64,000 bases of DNA from JBPEWY01 sp965224095 (GCA_965224095.1 OZ245039.1:806001-870000), one strand, 5' to 3'; positions 53,189 to 62,356 are shown, numbered from the stretch's first letter. The notes: generated from the letters alone by a model not told the origin. Numbers and translations are program-made.

Positions 53189-56035
53189 ATGAATTTAATG
53201 TTTGAGCAAACTTTAATAGAGTTTGTTAAAACCAAAGAGTTCCAGGATTATTATTTATATGGATATCCCTTTAATATATGCTTTCAGAAGTTTTTGGCTT
53301 CAAAATATCAGGGAGTTAAGCCCCCGCTAGCGCACGATTGTATTGCTACCCGTACCCGAAATTTTCAAGGGGCCCATGAAAATGAGGTATTTGTACAGCA
53401 GTATACCTATAACCATAATAACTGGCTCGAAAAAGCGCAGTTTATTCCAAACGGGAGCGTGCTCTCTAATCAGCATCTAAAAGTGGACGGACTTTCCTAT
53501 GATGCTAATGGAAATTTACTATCTTTAAACAGGAATCGCCAGGATGCTATCGTAAATAATACCCCTGTGCCCACTCCTATGGATCAGTTTACTTATCATT
53601 ATTATCCCAACACCAATCGCCTCTCGCATATTACCGATGCGGTAGCCGGTGCCGCGGTGGCCGATCTGGAGTCGCAAACGGTAGAGAACTATCACTATAA
53701 CAGCATTGGTCAGCTTTCCCAAAACGATCAGGAAGAGGCTAAATACTATTACAATGCCAGCGGGCTGACCTCTTCCGTAGAACAGGATCCTAATGTAACC
53801 AATCCTGAAACCGTAAAATTTATATATAACGATCGCGGGCAGCGCCAGCGGAAACTCCATATTGTAGATGATGCCACAACCACCAATACCTGGTATGTGC
53901 GTGATGCCAGTGGCAATCCCGTGGCTATTTATAGTGCCACAGAGGCTACCCCTGAGTATGATGTGGAGATCTACCTCAATGCAGGAACCACGGCCAATGT
54001 TACTTATAAAGGAAAAACCTTTGAAGGGGATGGCAACTATCCGGGCTATTATAACAGTACCTATACCTTTACCAATACCTCTGCCAGCAGCGATCCCCTG
54101 TTCCAGACAGAGCGGGTATCTCAAAACGACGGGGAAACCCTGCGCTATACCATTCCGGTACCCGAAGGAACATATACCCTGCGTACCTATCACAACGAAC
54201 TCTGGTTTGGGGAACACGGATCGGCACCTCCAGGTGAAGAAGGTAATAGGGTGTTTGATATTGTTGTGGAGGACCAAATAGTTCAAAACGACCTGGATTT
54301 TTACAGTGATATCAATAACGATCCCAGGATCCTTTCCTTTAGCAATATAACGGTAACCGATGGGATCATGACCATTGATATGCCGGTGAGTGCCAACCGT
54401 GCCAGTGTATGTGGGATTGCTATTCTCGGGCATAAATTTGAAAAACCACCCCTGCAGCTCTACTTAAATACCGGTACATCCAATGATGTGGTGTATAATG
54501 GAAAAACCTATACCGGCGATCTCTTAAGTGGTTACTATAGCAACCATATGCCTTTTGAAAATACTACCGCCAGTACCCAGGCGCTCTTTCAAACCGAACG
54601 TGTATCTGAGGCCGATGGGGAACCGCTTTATTATAACATCCCGGTATCCAATGGTACCTATACCCTGACCACCCATCACAACGAACTTTGGTTTGGAAAA
54701 GATCCGGATGCTCCTGCGGCCGCGGCAGGGAACCGCGTATTTGATATCGAAGTAGAAGGGCAACTGGTAAAAAACAACTTTGATATTTTTACAGAAGCTA
54801 ATAACCAGGAGATCTCTTTTACTTTTACCGATATTCAGGTAACCGATGGGGAGCTCAATATTGTAATGACCCCGATTGCTCCGGATAAAAACCGGCCAAC
54901 CATCTCAGGAATGGCCATTATAGAACAAACTGAGGGTAGCACTGCCAGTGTAACTCCACAACTCACAGAACACCCCGTCTATGGTGCTTCCAGATTGGGG
55001 ATCTATAACCGCCCCGGTGCAGGGATCTATTTTGAAATAACCGATCACCTGGGGAATGTAAGAGCGGTGGTGCAAAACAGTTCCGGGTTGGATATTGTCG
55101 GGCAATCTGACTACTACCCGGGAGGGATGCTCATGCCAGGGCATAATCTGCAGGGAGATTACCGCTATACCTACCAGGGGCAGGAACTCGACACGGAGAC
55201 CGGGAAGGTGGCATTCCAGTTACGTCTCTATGATCCCAGGATCAACAGGTGGTTGACTACAGATCCTTATGGACAGTTTAATTCACCTTATTTAGCAATG
55301 GGAAATAATTGGATGAATGGTATTGATCCTGATGGTGCTAAATGGGTTCCTAAAGTAGCTGATGATGGCACAATAACCTATGTTGCTGAAAACGGAGATT
55401 CTGCAGCCACTTTTGCTAGTCAATACGGAGTGGATCTAGACAAGGCAAAAGAATTAATTGGAAGTGAAGTAATTGCGGGTGTGACTGTAGTTACGGGTCA
55501 ACAGGCTCTTGACACCTTTGGAAGCGAAGCCTTACAACTTGATTTATCCTCCGAAATGGCTACTTCTCAAAGAATACTTGATCAAATAGTATTCTCATTA
55601 CAACATTCTAAAACCATTCCTAGAGAGAGTAATGTATTAAGGGGGAATTGGTATGCCGATCCAGCAAAATATTTTAAAAAAGACACTCCCGATCAATACG
55701 CTTTGACAGGAAAGGGATTGTTTGATCTTGGAACTGAAAGAGTTCATGTAGAATATGATTTTCCATTAAGAGCAGATGCTGGGGCATTGGACAAACGTTT
55801 TATTGGAAAAAAATATTTATGGGATAATAAGTCATATTGGGCCAAGCCACTTTTGCATGATTCACAAACATTTGGGAGAGAAACAGTATTAGTATTAGGG
55901 GGTGTTTATAATCCTGTGAGTGTAGCGAAAATATCCAATTGGTATATAAAGGTTCATACTAAAAATGAAAGGGAAGTTAAATATATACTTAGAAAAGAAT
56001 TTCCTTTAAACATCGATATTTTAAAAAAGCATTAA
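53189..56035 (+). CDS. Truncated Rhs gene with toxin tip 3
   Basis: 948 residues. From about residue 52 (ATRTRNFQGA) it matches the full Rhs toxin from about residue 1157 on: last YD repeats, both malectin-like domains and the core (NRWLTTDPYG, IDPDGA). The first 51 residues are unrelated and the signal peptide is missing, so this is a 5'-truncated Rhs fragment fused to other sequence at about 53343, next to a GCCCCCGCTAGC motif. Tip 3 starts with a LysM-like stretch (TYVAENGDSAATFASQYGVD) and ends in an unrecognised domain. It contains its own TACTACCCGGG core at 55112. Export seems impossible without recombination, so it probably serves as a tip reservoir. Confidence 0.7.
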   Translation: MNLMFEQTLIEFVKTKEFQDYYLYGYPFNICFQKFLASKYQGVKPPLAHDCIATRTRNFQGAHENEVFVQQYTYNHNNWLEKAQFIPNGSVLSNQHLKVDGLSYDANGNLLSLNRNRQDAIVNNTPVPTPMDQFTYHYYPNTNRLSHITDAVAGAAVADLESQTVENYHYNSIGQLSQNDQEEAKYYYNASGLTSSVEQDPNVTNPETVKFIYNDRGQRQRKLHIVDDATTTNTWYVRDASGNPVAIYSATEATPEYDVEIYLNAGTTANVTYKGKTFEGDGNYPGYYNSTYTFTNTSASSDPLFQTERVSQNDGETLRYTIPVPEGTYTLRTYHNELWFGEHGSAPPGEEGNRVFDIVVEDQIVQNDLDFYSDINNDPRILSFSNITVTDGIMTIDMPVSANRASVCGIAILGHKFEKPPLQLYLNTGTSNDVVYNGKTYTGDLLSGYYSNHMPFENTTASTQALFQTERVSEADGEPLYYNIPVSNGTYTLTTHHNELWFGKDPDAPAAAAGNRVFDIEVEGQLVKNNFDIFTEANNQEISFTFTDIQVTDGELNIVMTPIAPDKNRPTISGMAIIEQTEGSTASVTPQLTEHPVYGASRLGIYNRPGAGIYFEITDHLGNVRAVVQNSSGLDIVGQSDYYPGGMLMPGHNLQGDYRYTYQGQELDTETGKVAFQLRLYDPRINRWLTTDPYGQFNSPYLAMGNNWMNGIDPDGAKWVPKVADDGTITYVAENGDSAATFASQYGVDLDKAKELIGSEVIAGVTVVTGQQALDTFGSEALQLDLSSEMATSQRILDQIVFSLQHSKTIPRESNVLRGNWYADPAKYFKKDTPDQYALTGKGLFDLGTERVHVEYDFPLRADAGALDKRFIGKKYLWDNKSYWAKPLLHDSQTFGRETVLVLGGVYNPVSVAKISNWYIKVHTKNEREVKYILRKEFPLNIDILKKH
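55112..55122 (+). other. Fourth copy of the attachment core, in the truncated Rhs gene
   Basis: TACTACCCGGG in the same codons (Tyr-Tyr-Pro-Gly) and context (GGGCAATCTGAC to the left, AGGGATGCTCATGCC to the right). It is an unoccupied potential integration site. Confidence 0.6.
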
Positions 56036-56605
56036 ATGAAGTTAATAGTAAAAGTAATAATTTTCTTACTCTGTTTTTCACTTTGGGCGCAGACGGAGGG
56101 GGTAATCATGGAGAAATACAAAAACTGTGTTAATAAAGAAGTCGGAAACTCCGTAGAATTTTTGTCTGGTAGTGACAATTTTAATTTGTTTGATGAAATC
56201 AATGTGTTAGAGCGTAAATTACTCATGGAAAAGAATCTACGTAACATTAAAAAAAGAGGGTATTTGAAGTGGCTTAGAAACCTTAAAAATGACTCTAGAG
56301 AATATAACAAACTAGAAATACTAAATAAAAAACTGCATAATAAAGGGTTTGATATCAATCAATGTTTTCAAATAATATTTTTTCACTGCCCTGGTGTTAG
56401 TGTAAGGGGTTTGGAAGATAGTGAACTAAACAAAACATTACTCTACAAATCAGTACAGGTTGTAGGTGATTATAACCTAGGTGAGATAACTGTTTCAGAA
56501 ATGATCTTTAGTTATATTAAGGCAATCAAGTGTAAAGATTTTAAAAGACCGGAAGTAAGGCAACCTATTATTGTAATGGCTTTGATGCTATTGGAAAATG
56601 AGTAA
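56036..56605 (+). CDS. Candidate immunity protein to tip 3, exported
   Basis: 189 residues starting directly at the toxin stop (TAA then ATG). MKLIVKVIIFLLCFSLWAQ is a signal peptide, so the protein should reside in the periplasm, implying that tip 3 acts there. The rest is charged and helical with two Cys residues in the middle (INQCFQIIFFHCPG). No family recognised; role inferred from position. Confidence 0.65.
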   Translation: MKLIVKVIIFLLCFSLWAQTEGVIMEKYKNCVNKEVGNSVEFLSGSDNFNLFDEINVLERKLLMEKNLRNIKKRGYLKWLRNLKNDSREYNKLEILNKKLHNKGFDINQCFQIIFFHCPGVSVRGLEDSELNKTLLYKSVQVVGDYNLGEITVSEMIFSYIKAIKCKDFKRPEVRQPIIVMALMLLENE

Positions 56606-56622
56606 TCCCTTAGCAAGTGTGG

Positions 56623-56679
56623 GATTGTATCTCGAAAGGTAGAGAAAAGAAAAGGCCGTTTAAGCGATTAGGCGGTTTT
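56623..56679 (+). repeat. 57-nt terminator-like repeat, copy 2
   Basis: Same 57 nt as 52369-52425, again between an immunity candidate and an outer-membrane barrel gene. Confidence 0.75.
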
Positions 56680-56774
56680 TGAAAACAGGTCTTTTTGGTG
56701 CTTAAGTCAGAGATAAGAATTTGATATTTAATTATACAAGTATAAAAACAAAGCAAATATTAAAAAGAAATCAA

Positions 56775-57359
56775 ATGCAAAAATTTATTACAGTCATAAT
56801 ATTGTTTATATCTCTATTTTCTTTTTCACAAAATAAATCCGCAATCTTTGGAGGTATAAATAATTCTACATTGAGTGATGGTTTTTTGGAAAAAGTACCT
56901 ATAGGACAATCGTTTGGACTTCATATCGGATGGTTATATCAATATCAATTTCATGATAAAATAGCGTTCAGGCCCAAAGTTATGATATCCTCTCAGGGAG
57001 ATAGAGAAGAGACTGATAGAAACTTTATTGATGCCAGCTCAATAGATTATAAACTCTTATATTTGAATATCCCCCTAAATTTTAAATTTTTTTCGCGACC
57101 TTATGCTTTGGTTGGCCCACAAGTTGGATTACTAATGTCAACAGAGAAAGGTAAAATGAATTTTGGAGAAGTAAAAACTAGCTTTGACTATGGATTAAAT
57201 CTGGGAATTGGGTATGACATCAATAAATTATTTGTAGAAATCAATTTGTATCAGGGGTTTCCAACATTGGTTGAAATAGAGGATATTTCCGGTTTTAGCG
57301 TGGGTGTTGATGCAAGCAACACTGTTTTTCAACTCAGTTTAGGATATTATTTAGATTAA
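56775..57359 (+). CDS. Outer-membrane beta-barrel protein (porin family, OMP_b-brl type)
   Basis: 194 residues from the ATG at 56775, giving the signal peptide MQKFITVIILFISLFSFSQ; an in-frame ATG at 56721 would bury it. The body has barrel-like strands (FGLHIGWLYQYQFHD; PYALVGPQVGLLMS; FDYGLNLGIGYDIN) and ends VFQLSLGYYLD. It has the same type and position relative to the 57-nt repeat as the gene at 52449. A perfect 8-bp inverted repeat TACGTGCA/TGCACGTA (57390-57397 and 57416-57423) follows its stop. Confidence 0.8.
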   Translation: MQKFITVIILFISLFSFSQNKSAIFGGINNSTLSDGFLEKVPIGQSFGLHIGWLYQYQFHDKIAFRPKVMISSQGDREETDRNFIDASSIDYKLLYLNIPLNFKFFSRPYALVGPQVGLLMSTEKGKMNFGEVKTSFDYGLNLGIGYDINKLFVEINLYQGFPTLVEIEDISGFSVGVDASNTVFQLSLGYYLD

Positions 57360-57498
57360 CATAATCTCACCAACTGTTACTTGGCTCTTTACGTGCAGCA
57401 TATTTTTTGATCCGGTGCACGTATACTTTTAGGTTATACCTGTTTGTATTTCGTTAAGAATGGCAAAACCATCCGACTACTTTTAAAATACTGTATTT

Positions 57499-57984
57499 AT
57501 GAAAATGCTTATTCTGGCTGTAATTGCCAATTTTCTTTTTATACCGGTTCAATCTCAAAACATGTCGGCGGAAAGGCTTGGTGAACTTATCGGTGAAGTA
57601 TCAGACAGTGTTCAACAGAGTGGCAACCGATGGCAATTTGTTATAGAAGATAGGGTTTTGTTATGTATTGTTGATGAAAGTGCAAATAGAATGCGTATTA
57701 TTTCACCAATTGCCGAGCGTGAAAAGTTAGACGAGGAATTACTGCTCAATGCGCTGGTAGCCAATTTCCATACCGCACTCGACGTTAAATATGCCATTTC
57801 CGATGAGATTCTGTGGTCTGTATTTCTCCATCCCTTAAAAGAGCTTTCCGATGCTCAGGCTAAAGATGCTATATTACAGGTATATTATGCCAACCTTACC
57901 TTTGGCACTACCTTTTCCAGTACACATCTTGTTTTTCCCGGAAATACGAAGAAGAAAGATCCTGAAAAGAAACAAAAAATCTAA
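57499..57984 (+). CDS. Secreted protein with YbjN/chaperone-like pattern
   Basis: 161 residues with a signal peptide (MKMLILAVIANFLFIPVQSQ). The mature protein alternates helices and strands (GNRWQFVIEDRVLLCIVDES, then RMRIISPIA) in the way of YbjN/type III chaperone-like folds, with no catalytic motif. The basic tail KKKDPEKKQKI may be disordered. Its stop overlaps the stop of the convergent acyltransferase gene. Function unknown. Confidence 0.65.
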   Translation: MKMLILAVIANFLFIPVQSQNMSAERLGELIGEVSDSVQQSGNRWQFVIEDRVLLCIVDESANRMRIISPIAEREKLDEELLLNALVANFHTALDVKYAISDEILWSVFLHPLKELSDAQAKDAILQVYYANLTFGTTFSSTHLVFPGNTKKKDPEKKQKI

Positions 57985-58517
57985 GTATATTCAGGAACCT
58001 TTCCCACCACTCCTTGATAAAAGGCTTTCATTTCCTTAAAATCCGCTTCTTTATTATTCGTAGGATAAAACGGCGCTGCTATTTTTACATTTTTTTTGCC
58101 GTAATCAAAAGCTACCTTAATGATAGGAACACCGGCTCCTTTGGCAATGTAATAAAATCCTGTTTTCCAGGTTTGTACCTTTTTACGAGTCCCTTCGGGT
58201 GCAATGGCCAGTCTGAAAATTTCTTTTTCTTTAAACAGTGAAATAATAGAATCTACATATCCCTGTGAAGAGCTTCTGTCAATAGGGGTTCCTCCCATCC
58301 ATCGAAAATACCATCCAAAAGGAGGTCTGAACAATTCTTTCTTCCCCACATAATGAATTTCTTTCTTTACTATTCTTCTTACCAACAACCCGATATAAAA
58401 ATCGTGCCAGCTGGTATGCGGAAGAACAATAACAACGCATTTATCAATGTCCGGCATCGAACCCGTTAGTGTCCATCCCAACCATTTATAATAAATCCAT
58501 TTAGCCAGTGCCGTCAC
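57981..58517 (-). CDS. PlsC-like lysophospholipid/glycerolipid acyltransferase
   Basis: 178 residues with the acyltransferase motifs HTSWHDFY (HX4D) and APEGTRKK (PEGTR), plus GGTPIDRSS between them. It probably transfers an acyl chain to a lipid at the inner membrane. Last gene of a tight minus-strand operon with kdnB (2 nt gap), so a role in lipid A/Kdo-region modification is plausible, but a general phospholipid role is equally possible. Confidence 0.85.
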   Translation of the reverse strand: MTALAKWIYYKWLGWTLTGSMPDIDKCVVIVLPHTSWHDFYIGLLVRRIVKKEIHYVGKKELFRPPFGWYFRWMGGTPIDRSSSQGYVDSIISLFKEKEIFRLAIAPEGTRKKVQTWKTGFYYIAKGAGVPIIKVAFDYGKKNVKIAAPFYPTNNKEADFKEMKAFYQGVVGKVPEYT

Positions 58518-58519
58518 CT

Positions 58520-59599
58520 TTATATTTTTTTATACAATAACCTTAGTTTTTCCCGGGTCATTATTTTTTTCCAATCCTGCCCCAATGCGTTTTCCCAAAG
58601 CGGAGCCAATCCCATCGAAATATCCAGCATGCAGTCAAACTGATCATTCGACAGTTCTTTACATACTTCTGCGGGCAGCTCTATATCATGCTTCTCTTTC
58701 ATATCTCTAAAGATCCTCACACCATCCGGATAAAATTCTTCCAGATGATCAAAAACCATACAATTTCCTATACCGTGTTTCACTCCCAGCAAATATCCCA
58801 ACCCGTAACTCATGGCATGTGCGACGCCCACCTGGGAATAAGCGATACTCATTCCTCCGTGCCATGAAGCCATCATGAGTTTATCCTGAGCTTCTTCCTC
58901 GCTCAAATCGGAAAGGTATACTTCTTTGCAGAGCTCAAAAGCCTTTTCTCCATAACTCTGACTAAAGGCGTTCAAATAGGTTCCGTTAAGCGATTCAACA
59001 CAGTGTATGTAACAATCCATACCCGTATAAAACCACTGTTCTTTGGGCACACCACCGGTTAATCCAGGGTCCAGTACCACCTGGTCAAAGGGCGTGAAAT
59101 CAGAATTGATTCCCAGTTTTTTTTCAGGCCCTGTAAGTACCGTAGTTCTTGACACTTCGGCACCGGTTCCGCTAATAGTAGGAATTCCCACGTGATATAC
59201 GGCCTCATTTTTAACAAGATCCCACCCCTGATACTCCGAAGCACTTCCCGTATTGTTCAGCATAATTGCTACTGCCTTGGCCAGGTCCAGCACTGTTCCG
59301 CCTCCAATACCGATAATACCCGAAGGATTTTGTCCGAATTCGGATTTCAACAGACTTACTATATCATCAACCTGATCGGTTCTCGGTTCTTCGTCTGCCG
59401 AAATATAAATAATCTGATCCTCATATTGCAAGGGTACTCTGGAGGTAAACGCATTATTTTTTTCAAAGACATCATCGATAAGAAAAACAAAAGGTGCTTC
59501 CTTATTTTTTCGTTTAGGGATGAGAATTTCATCCAGCTGATCAAATGACCCACGTCCAAACACCACTCTTGGCACCATGGGAAAATTTCTATAATTCAT
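58520..59599 (-). CDS. kdnB: Kdo 8-oxidase-like iron-dependent alcohol dehydrogenase
   Basis: 359 residues of the iron-containing alcohol dehydrogenase family: NAD-binding GIGGGTVLDLAKAVAI, then TISGTGAEVSRTTVL, and metal-binding residues (GMDCYIHCVESL; VAHAMSYGLGYLLGVKHGIGNCMVF). KdnB of Shewanella oxidises C8 of Kdo in the route to 8-amino-Kdo (KdnA then transaminates). The sequence pattern and the cotranscribed kdsB support this assignment; kdnA is not in the window. It overlaps the acetyltransferase gene by 11 nt. Confidence 0.8.
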   Translation of the reverse strand: MNYRNFPMVPRVVFGRGSFDQLDEILIPKRKNKEAPFVFLIDDVFEKNNAFTSRVPLQYEDQIIYISADEEPRTDQVDDIVSLLKSEFGQNPSGIIGIGGGTVLDLAKAVAIMLNNTGSASEYQGWDLVKNEAVYHVGIPTISGTGAEVSRTTVLTGPEKKLGINSDFTPFDQVVLDPGLTGGVPKEQWFYTGMDCYIHCVESLNGTYLNAFSQSYGEKAFELCKEVYLSDLSEEEAQDKLMMASWHGGMSIAYSQVGVAHAMSYGLGYLLGVKHGIGNCMVFDHLEEFYPDGVRIFRDMKEKHDIELPAEVCKELSNDQFDCMLDISMGLAPLWENALGQDWKKIMTREKLRLLYKKI

Positions 59600-60251
59600 T
59601 GCTTTTTTGAGTTTGTAAAAGATTTGAGTTTATATTTTCTTGAAAATGCTCAACAAAAAGCCCCACATGCGATCCATCCATAAGGGCATGATTTACATGA
59701 ATCGATGTAGGCATTAACAGCATATCTCCTTCATAAAATACTTTTCCGAAAGAAATTCTCGGAATGGCATCGTACTTTGTTATTTTTCGTGCATGAGACA
59801 GGGATGTGAATTTCAGCCAGGGCAGTGCCGAGAAAAAAATAGTATTGCTTCCTTCTTTGGCGGGAATTAAAGAAACTTCATTTCGAATCCGCTCTATTTC
59901 CGCTTCCGCCTCCCGGTAAAAAAGTTTAAAATCTTCATGGAAATTTATATACGAGAAGCCAAAGGTGCCATCCGGTCTGTTAATGGTTGGAGAGGCATTG
60001 ACCACATCGTAAATTAAAATTTCATTCTCATCCTTAATCCTGTATTTAAAAGCTTCAATGCCATTAGCCGCTTTTAGCGCTGCATATAAATAGCAAATAA
60101 AAAAAGAATATCCTTTTTCCTTCGCATGTTGATACAGATAGGTAACATCTATGTGAACGGTTACTCCAAAAAAGGGTTCTTCAAAATTCTTAAAATGATG
60201 AAAATGCTCCTTCCTGTTCCAGTTTTCTATATCTAAGTATCTGTAATTCAC
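59589..60251 (-). CDS. Chloramphenicol acetyltransferase-like acyltransferase
   Basis: 220 residues, trimeric CAT fold by pattern: SFFICYLYAALKAAN, SALPWLKFTSLSHA and the catalytic motif HVNHALMDGSHVGLF with the active His. It transfers acetyl (or similar) groups from CoA. As it is embedded in the Kdo operon, overlapping both neighbours (4 and 11 nt), a role in modifying a sugar or lipid is more likely than drug resistance, but the substrate is unknown. Confidence 0.82.
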   Translation of the reverse strand: MNYRYLDIENWNRKEHFHHFKNFEEPFFGVTVHIDVTYLYQHAKEKGYSFFICYLYAALKAANGIEAFKYRIKDENEILIYDVVNASPTINRPDGTFGFSYINFHEDFKLFYREAEAEIERIRNEVSLIPAKEGSNTIFFSALPWLKFTSLSHARKITKYDAIPRISFGKVFYEGDMLLMPTSIHVNHALMDGSHVGLFVEHFQENINSNLLQTQKSNEL

Positions 60252-60946
60252 AGTAATTCTTCCAGCTCGTTTAATCTACCTATGGTTTTATAGGTTCCGT
60301 TATTATTGTGTTCTTTAACCTCCTCATGAGCCCAGGTAGTGTGAAAAGGAACGTGTATGGCCTTGGCACCAATATTAAGCAGGGGTAATACATCCGATTT
60401 CAACGAATTCCCTACCATAAGAAATTTAGCAGCATCAATCTCCAAATGATCCAGTAAGTGTTTATAGTTAGCCTCTTTTTTATCACTTAACACCTCTACA
60501 TGGTGAAAGTATTTGGTTAATCCTGATTTTTCCAGTTTGCGTTCCTGGTCCAGAAGATCTCCCTTGGTTAATACAATCAATCTATATTTTTTACTTAATG
60601 TTTCCAAAACACGAGGAACATCGGGTAATAATTCCACTTCTTTATCAATCATGCCTTTACCCATTTCGATTATCCTGGAGATGGTAGTTACATCTATTTT
60701 ACCATTGCTAAGGTCGATGGCCGACTCAATCATAGAAAGTACAAATCCTTTTACGCCGTATCCGTAAAGGTTCAGGTTTTGCATTTCCACTTTAAACAAT
60801 TCCTGATCGATTTTATTTTCTGTTTCATATGCCGATAAAAGGCCGGCAAACTCTTTTTCCGTTTCACGAAAATAGGTTTCATTTACCCACAGGGTATCGT
60901 CGGCATCAAAACCTATAACTTCTATTGAGCTGTAATCTATTTCCAT
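60248..60946 (-). CDS. HAD-family hydrolase
   Basis: 232 residues with the four HAD motifs: GFDADDTLW (nucleophile Asp), VLTKGD (Thr), a conserved Lys around KKEANYKHL, and MVGNSLKSDVLP (metal-binding Asp). A helical cap lies between motifs I and II. It is probably a small-molecule phosphatase. It overlaps kdsB by 10 nt and the CAT-like gene by 4 nt. It is not KdsC-like in length or cap type, so I do not assign a Kdo-8-phosphate role. Confidence 0.88.
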   Translation of the reverse strand: MEIDYSSIEVIGFDADDTLWVNETYFRETEKEFAGLLSAYETENKIDQELFKVEMQNLNLYGYGVKGFVLSMIESAIDLSNGKIDVTTISRIIEMGKGMIDKEVELLPDVPRVLETLSKKYRLIVLTKGDLLDQERKLEKSGLTKYFHHVEVLSDKKEANYKHLLDHLEIDAAKFLMVGNSLKSDVLPLLNIGAKAIHVPFHTTWAHEEVKEHNNNGTYKTIGRLNELEELL

Positions 60947-61665
60947 GCTTTTATTGCGCGTTGAAGGTCGTCCGGGGTATCTATTTCAATTCCGGAAACA
61001 CGAGTTTCCACCATTTTAATTTTCTTTCCGTATTCCAGGTACCTTATCGCCTCGATCTTTTCGGTCGCCTCCAGCGATCTCATTTCCATAACGGGAAAAT
61101 CAATCAGTGCTTTTTTTCTGAAAGCATACACCCCTTTATGCTTAAAATATCTGGCTCCTGCTTCCTTATCTCTGGGGTACGGAATAGGAGATCGGGAAAA
61201 GTACAGTGCAAAATCACGGTAATCCACAATAACTTTTACATGATTCGGATTCTGTATTTCTTCCCAGTCGGTCATTGGGGTCATCAGTGACGCCAGATCT
61301 ATTTCCTTCTCCTGATCCCTTTTAAAAACATCGATAAGTTTTAACAGGCTTTCCCGTTCTGTAAATGGTTCGTCTCCCTGTACATTAACAACCACATCCA
61401 CCTCCATATCGGCCACGGCTTCCGCTATGCGATCGCTACCGCATTGGTGTGGCTGTTTACTCATAATTGCTTTTCCCCGGTGCGATTCAATTTCCTTAAA
61501 AATAATTTCGCTGTCGGTAACCACAAAAACATCATCAAAAAGGCCTGTCCTTATCACAGCTTCATAAGTACGGATAATAACAGGTTTTCCTGCCAGGTCT
61601 TGCATAAGTTTTCCCGGAAACCGAGTGGCGGCGTAACGCGCCGGGATCATCGCTATAATCTTCAT
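60937..61665 (-). CDS. kdsB: 3-deoxy-manno-octulosonate cytidylyltransferase
   Basis: CMP-Kdo synthetase, which activates Kdo with CTP before transfer to lipid A. 242 residues, normal length. Evidence: start MKIIAMIPARYAATRFPGKL (CTP-binding loop), the VNVQGDEPF motif, and DLASLMTP, YFKHKGVYAFRK and EAIRYLEYG. First gene of the minus-strand operon kdsB, HAD, CAT-like, kdnB, acyltransferase, with overlaps or gaps of at most 11 nt. Confidence 0.95.
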   Translation of the reverse strand: MKIIAMIPARYAATRFPGKLMQDLAGKPVIIRTYEAVIRTGLFDDVFVVTDSEIIFKEIESHRGKAIMSKQPHQCGSDRIAEAVADMEVDVVVNVQGDEPFTERESLLKLIDVFKRDQEKEIDLASLMTPMTDWEEIQNPNHVKVIVDYRDFALYFSRSPIPYPRDKEAGARYFKHKGVYAFRKKALIDFPVMEMRSLEATEKIEAIRYLEYGKKIKMVETRVSGIEIDTPDDLQRAIKAWK

Positions 61666-61709
61666 ACGAACATTAATTCAGTCTTCAAAAATACATTATA
61701 TACGCTAAT

Positions 61710-62279
61710 TTACGCAGTTTTTTTTGGACGAATTTTCCTATAAAACCAAAACACAAAAGCTAATATGATAATAACCAGAATTATGGCCAGAACAGGAATA
61801 AAAATTGACAGTGCAGACATTACTGCCGATGTTCCCGTTTCCACCGTGGCCACCAGCGGATTGGCTATCCCTCCGGTTGTAGCCGTAGAAGTAAGTCGCG
61901 TAGCGGAAGTGGCTCCTTTAATGGCAGTAGCGGTTCCTCCCCCGGCTATGATAGCTAACGACCAGGTAACTACCGGATCTAAATTAGCTACCGTGGAAAC
62001 CATAACCGCCGTACCCGCAATTGCCGTTAACGGAATTGCAACCGTATCTAAAAGATTATCCACCCAGGGAATAAAATAGGCCGAAATTTCAAATAAGGTA
62101 GCAACCCCCAGGGCTACCAGGGCAGGAATACTCCCAATCCAGTTCCAGCTCTCATTGAGTTCCCATAAATTAAAATATGAAGCCAGGCTCAGCGCAAACA
62201 GAGGAACGAAAACCCTAAAACCTACGGAAGCCGCCAAACCTATTCCTAAAAATATACTAATTATTGTTTCTGAAGTCAT
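61710..62279 (-). CDS. DUF4126-like membrane protein
   Basis: 189 residues with about five hydrophobic segments and many small residues. It begins SIFLGIGLAASVGFRVFVP, has FIPWVDNLLDTVAIPLTAIAG in the second third and TATAIKGATSATRLTSTATTG in the middle, the usual DUF4126 pattern, and ends in a basic tail (RKIRPKKTA). An inner-membrane protein of unknown function. Confidence 0.8.
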   Translation of the reverse strand: MTSETIISIFLGIGLAASVGFRVFVPLFALSLASYFNLWELNESWNWIGSIPALVALGVATLFEISAYFIPWVDNLLDTVAIPLTAIAGTAVMVSTVANLDPVVTWSLAIIAGGGTATAIKGATSATRLTSTATTGGIANPLVATVETGTSAVMSALSIFIPVLAIILVIIILAFVFWFYRKIRPKKTA

Positions 62280-62356
62280 TATACCTAAATTGATTCGCTT
62301 AAAAGTAACAAATATTTTGCCATTTTAGAGTTGACCAGTCATATATTAAATACGTT

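Noticed and set aside
53525..54433. 302-codon antisense frame in the truncated Rhs gene (similar frame at 35235-35951)
   Set aside because: It mirrors the repeated codon pattern of the malectin-like and YD regions on the other strand; conserved only because the sense sequence is.
59589..60251. CAT-like gene as a chloramphenicol-resistance gene
   Set aside because: It is embedded with overlaps in a Kdo operon; the family includes many enzymes with other substrates.
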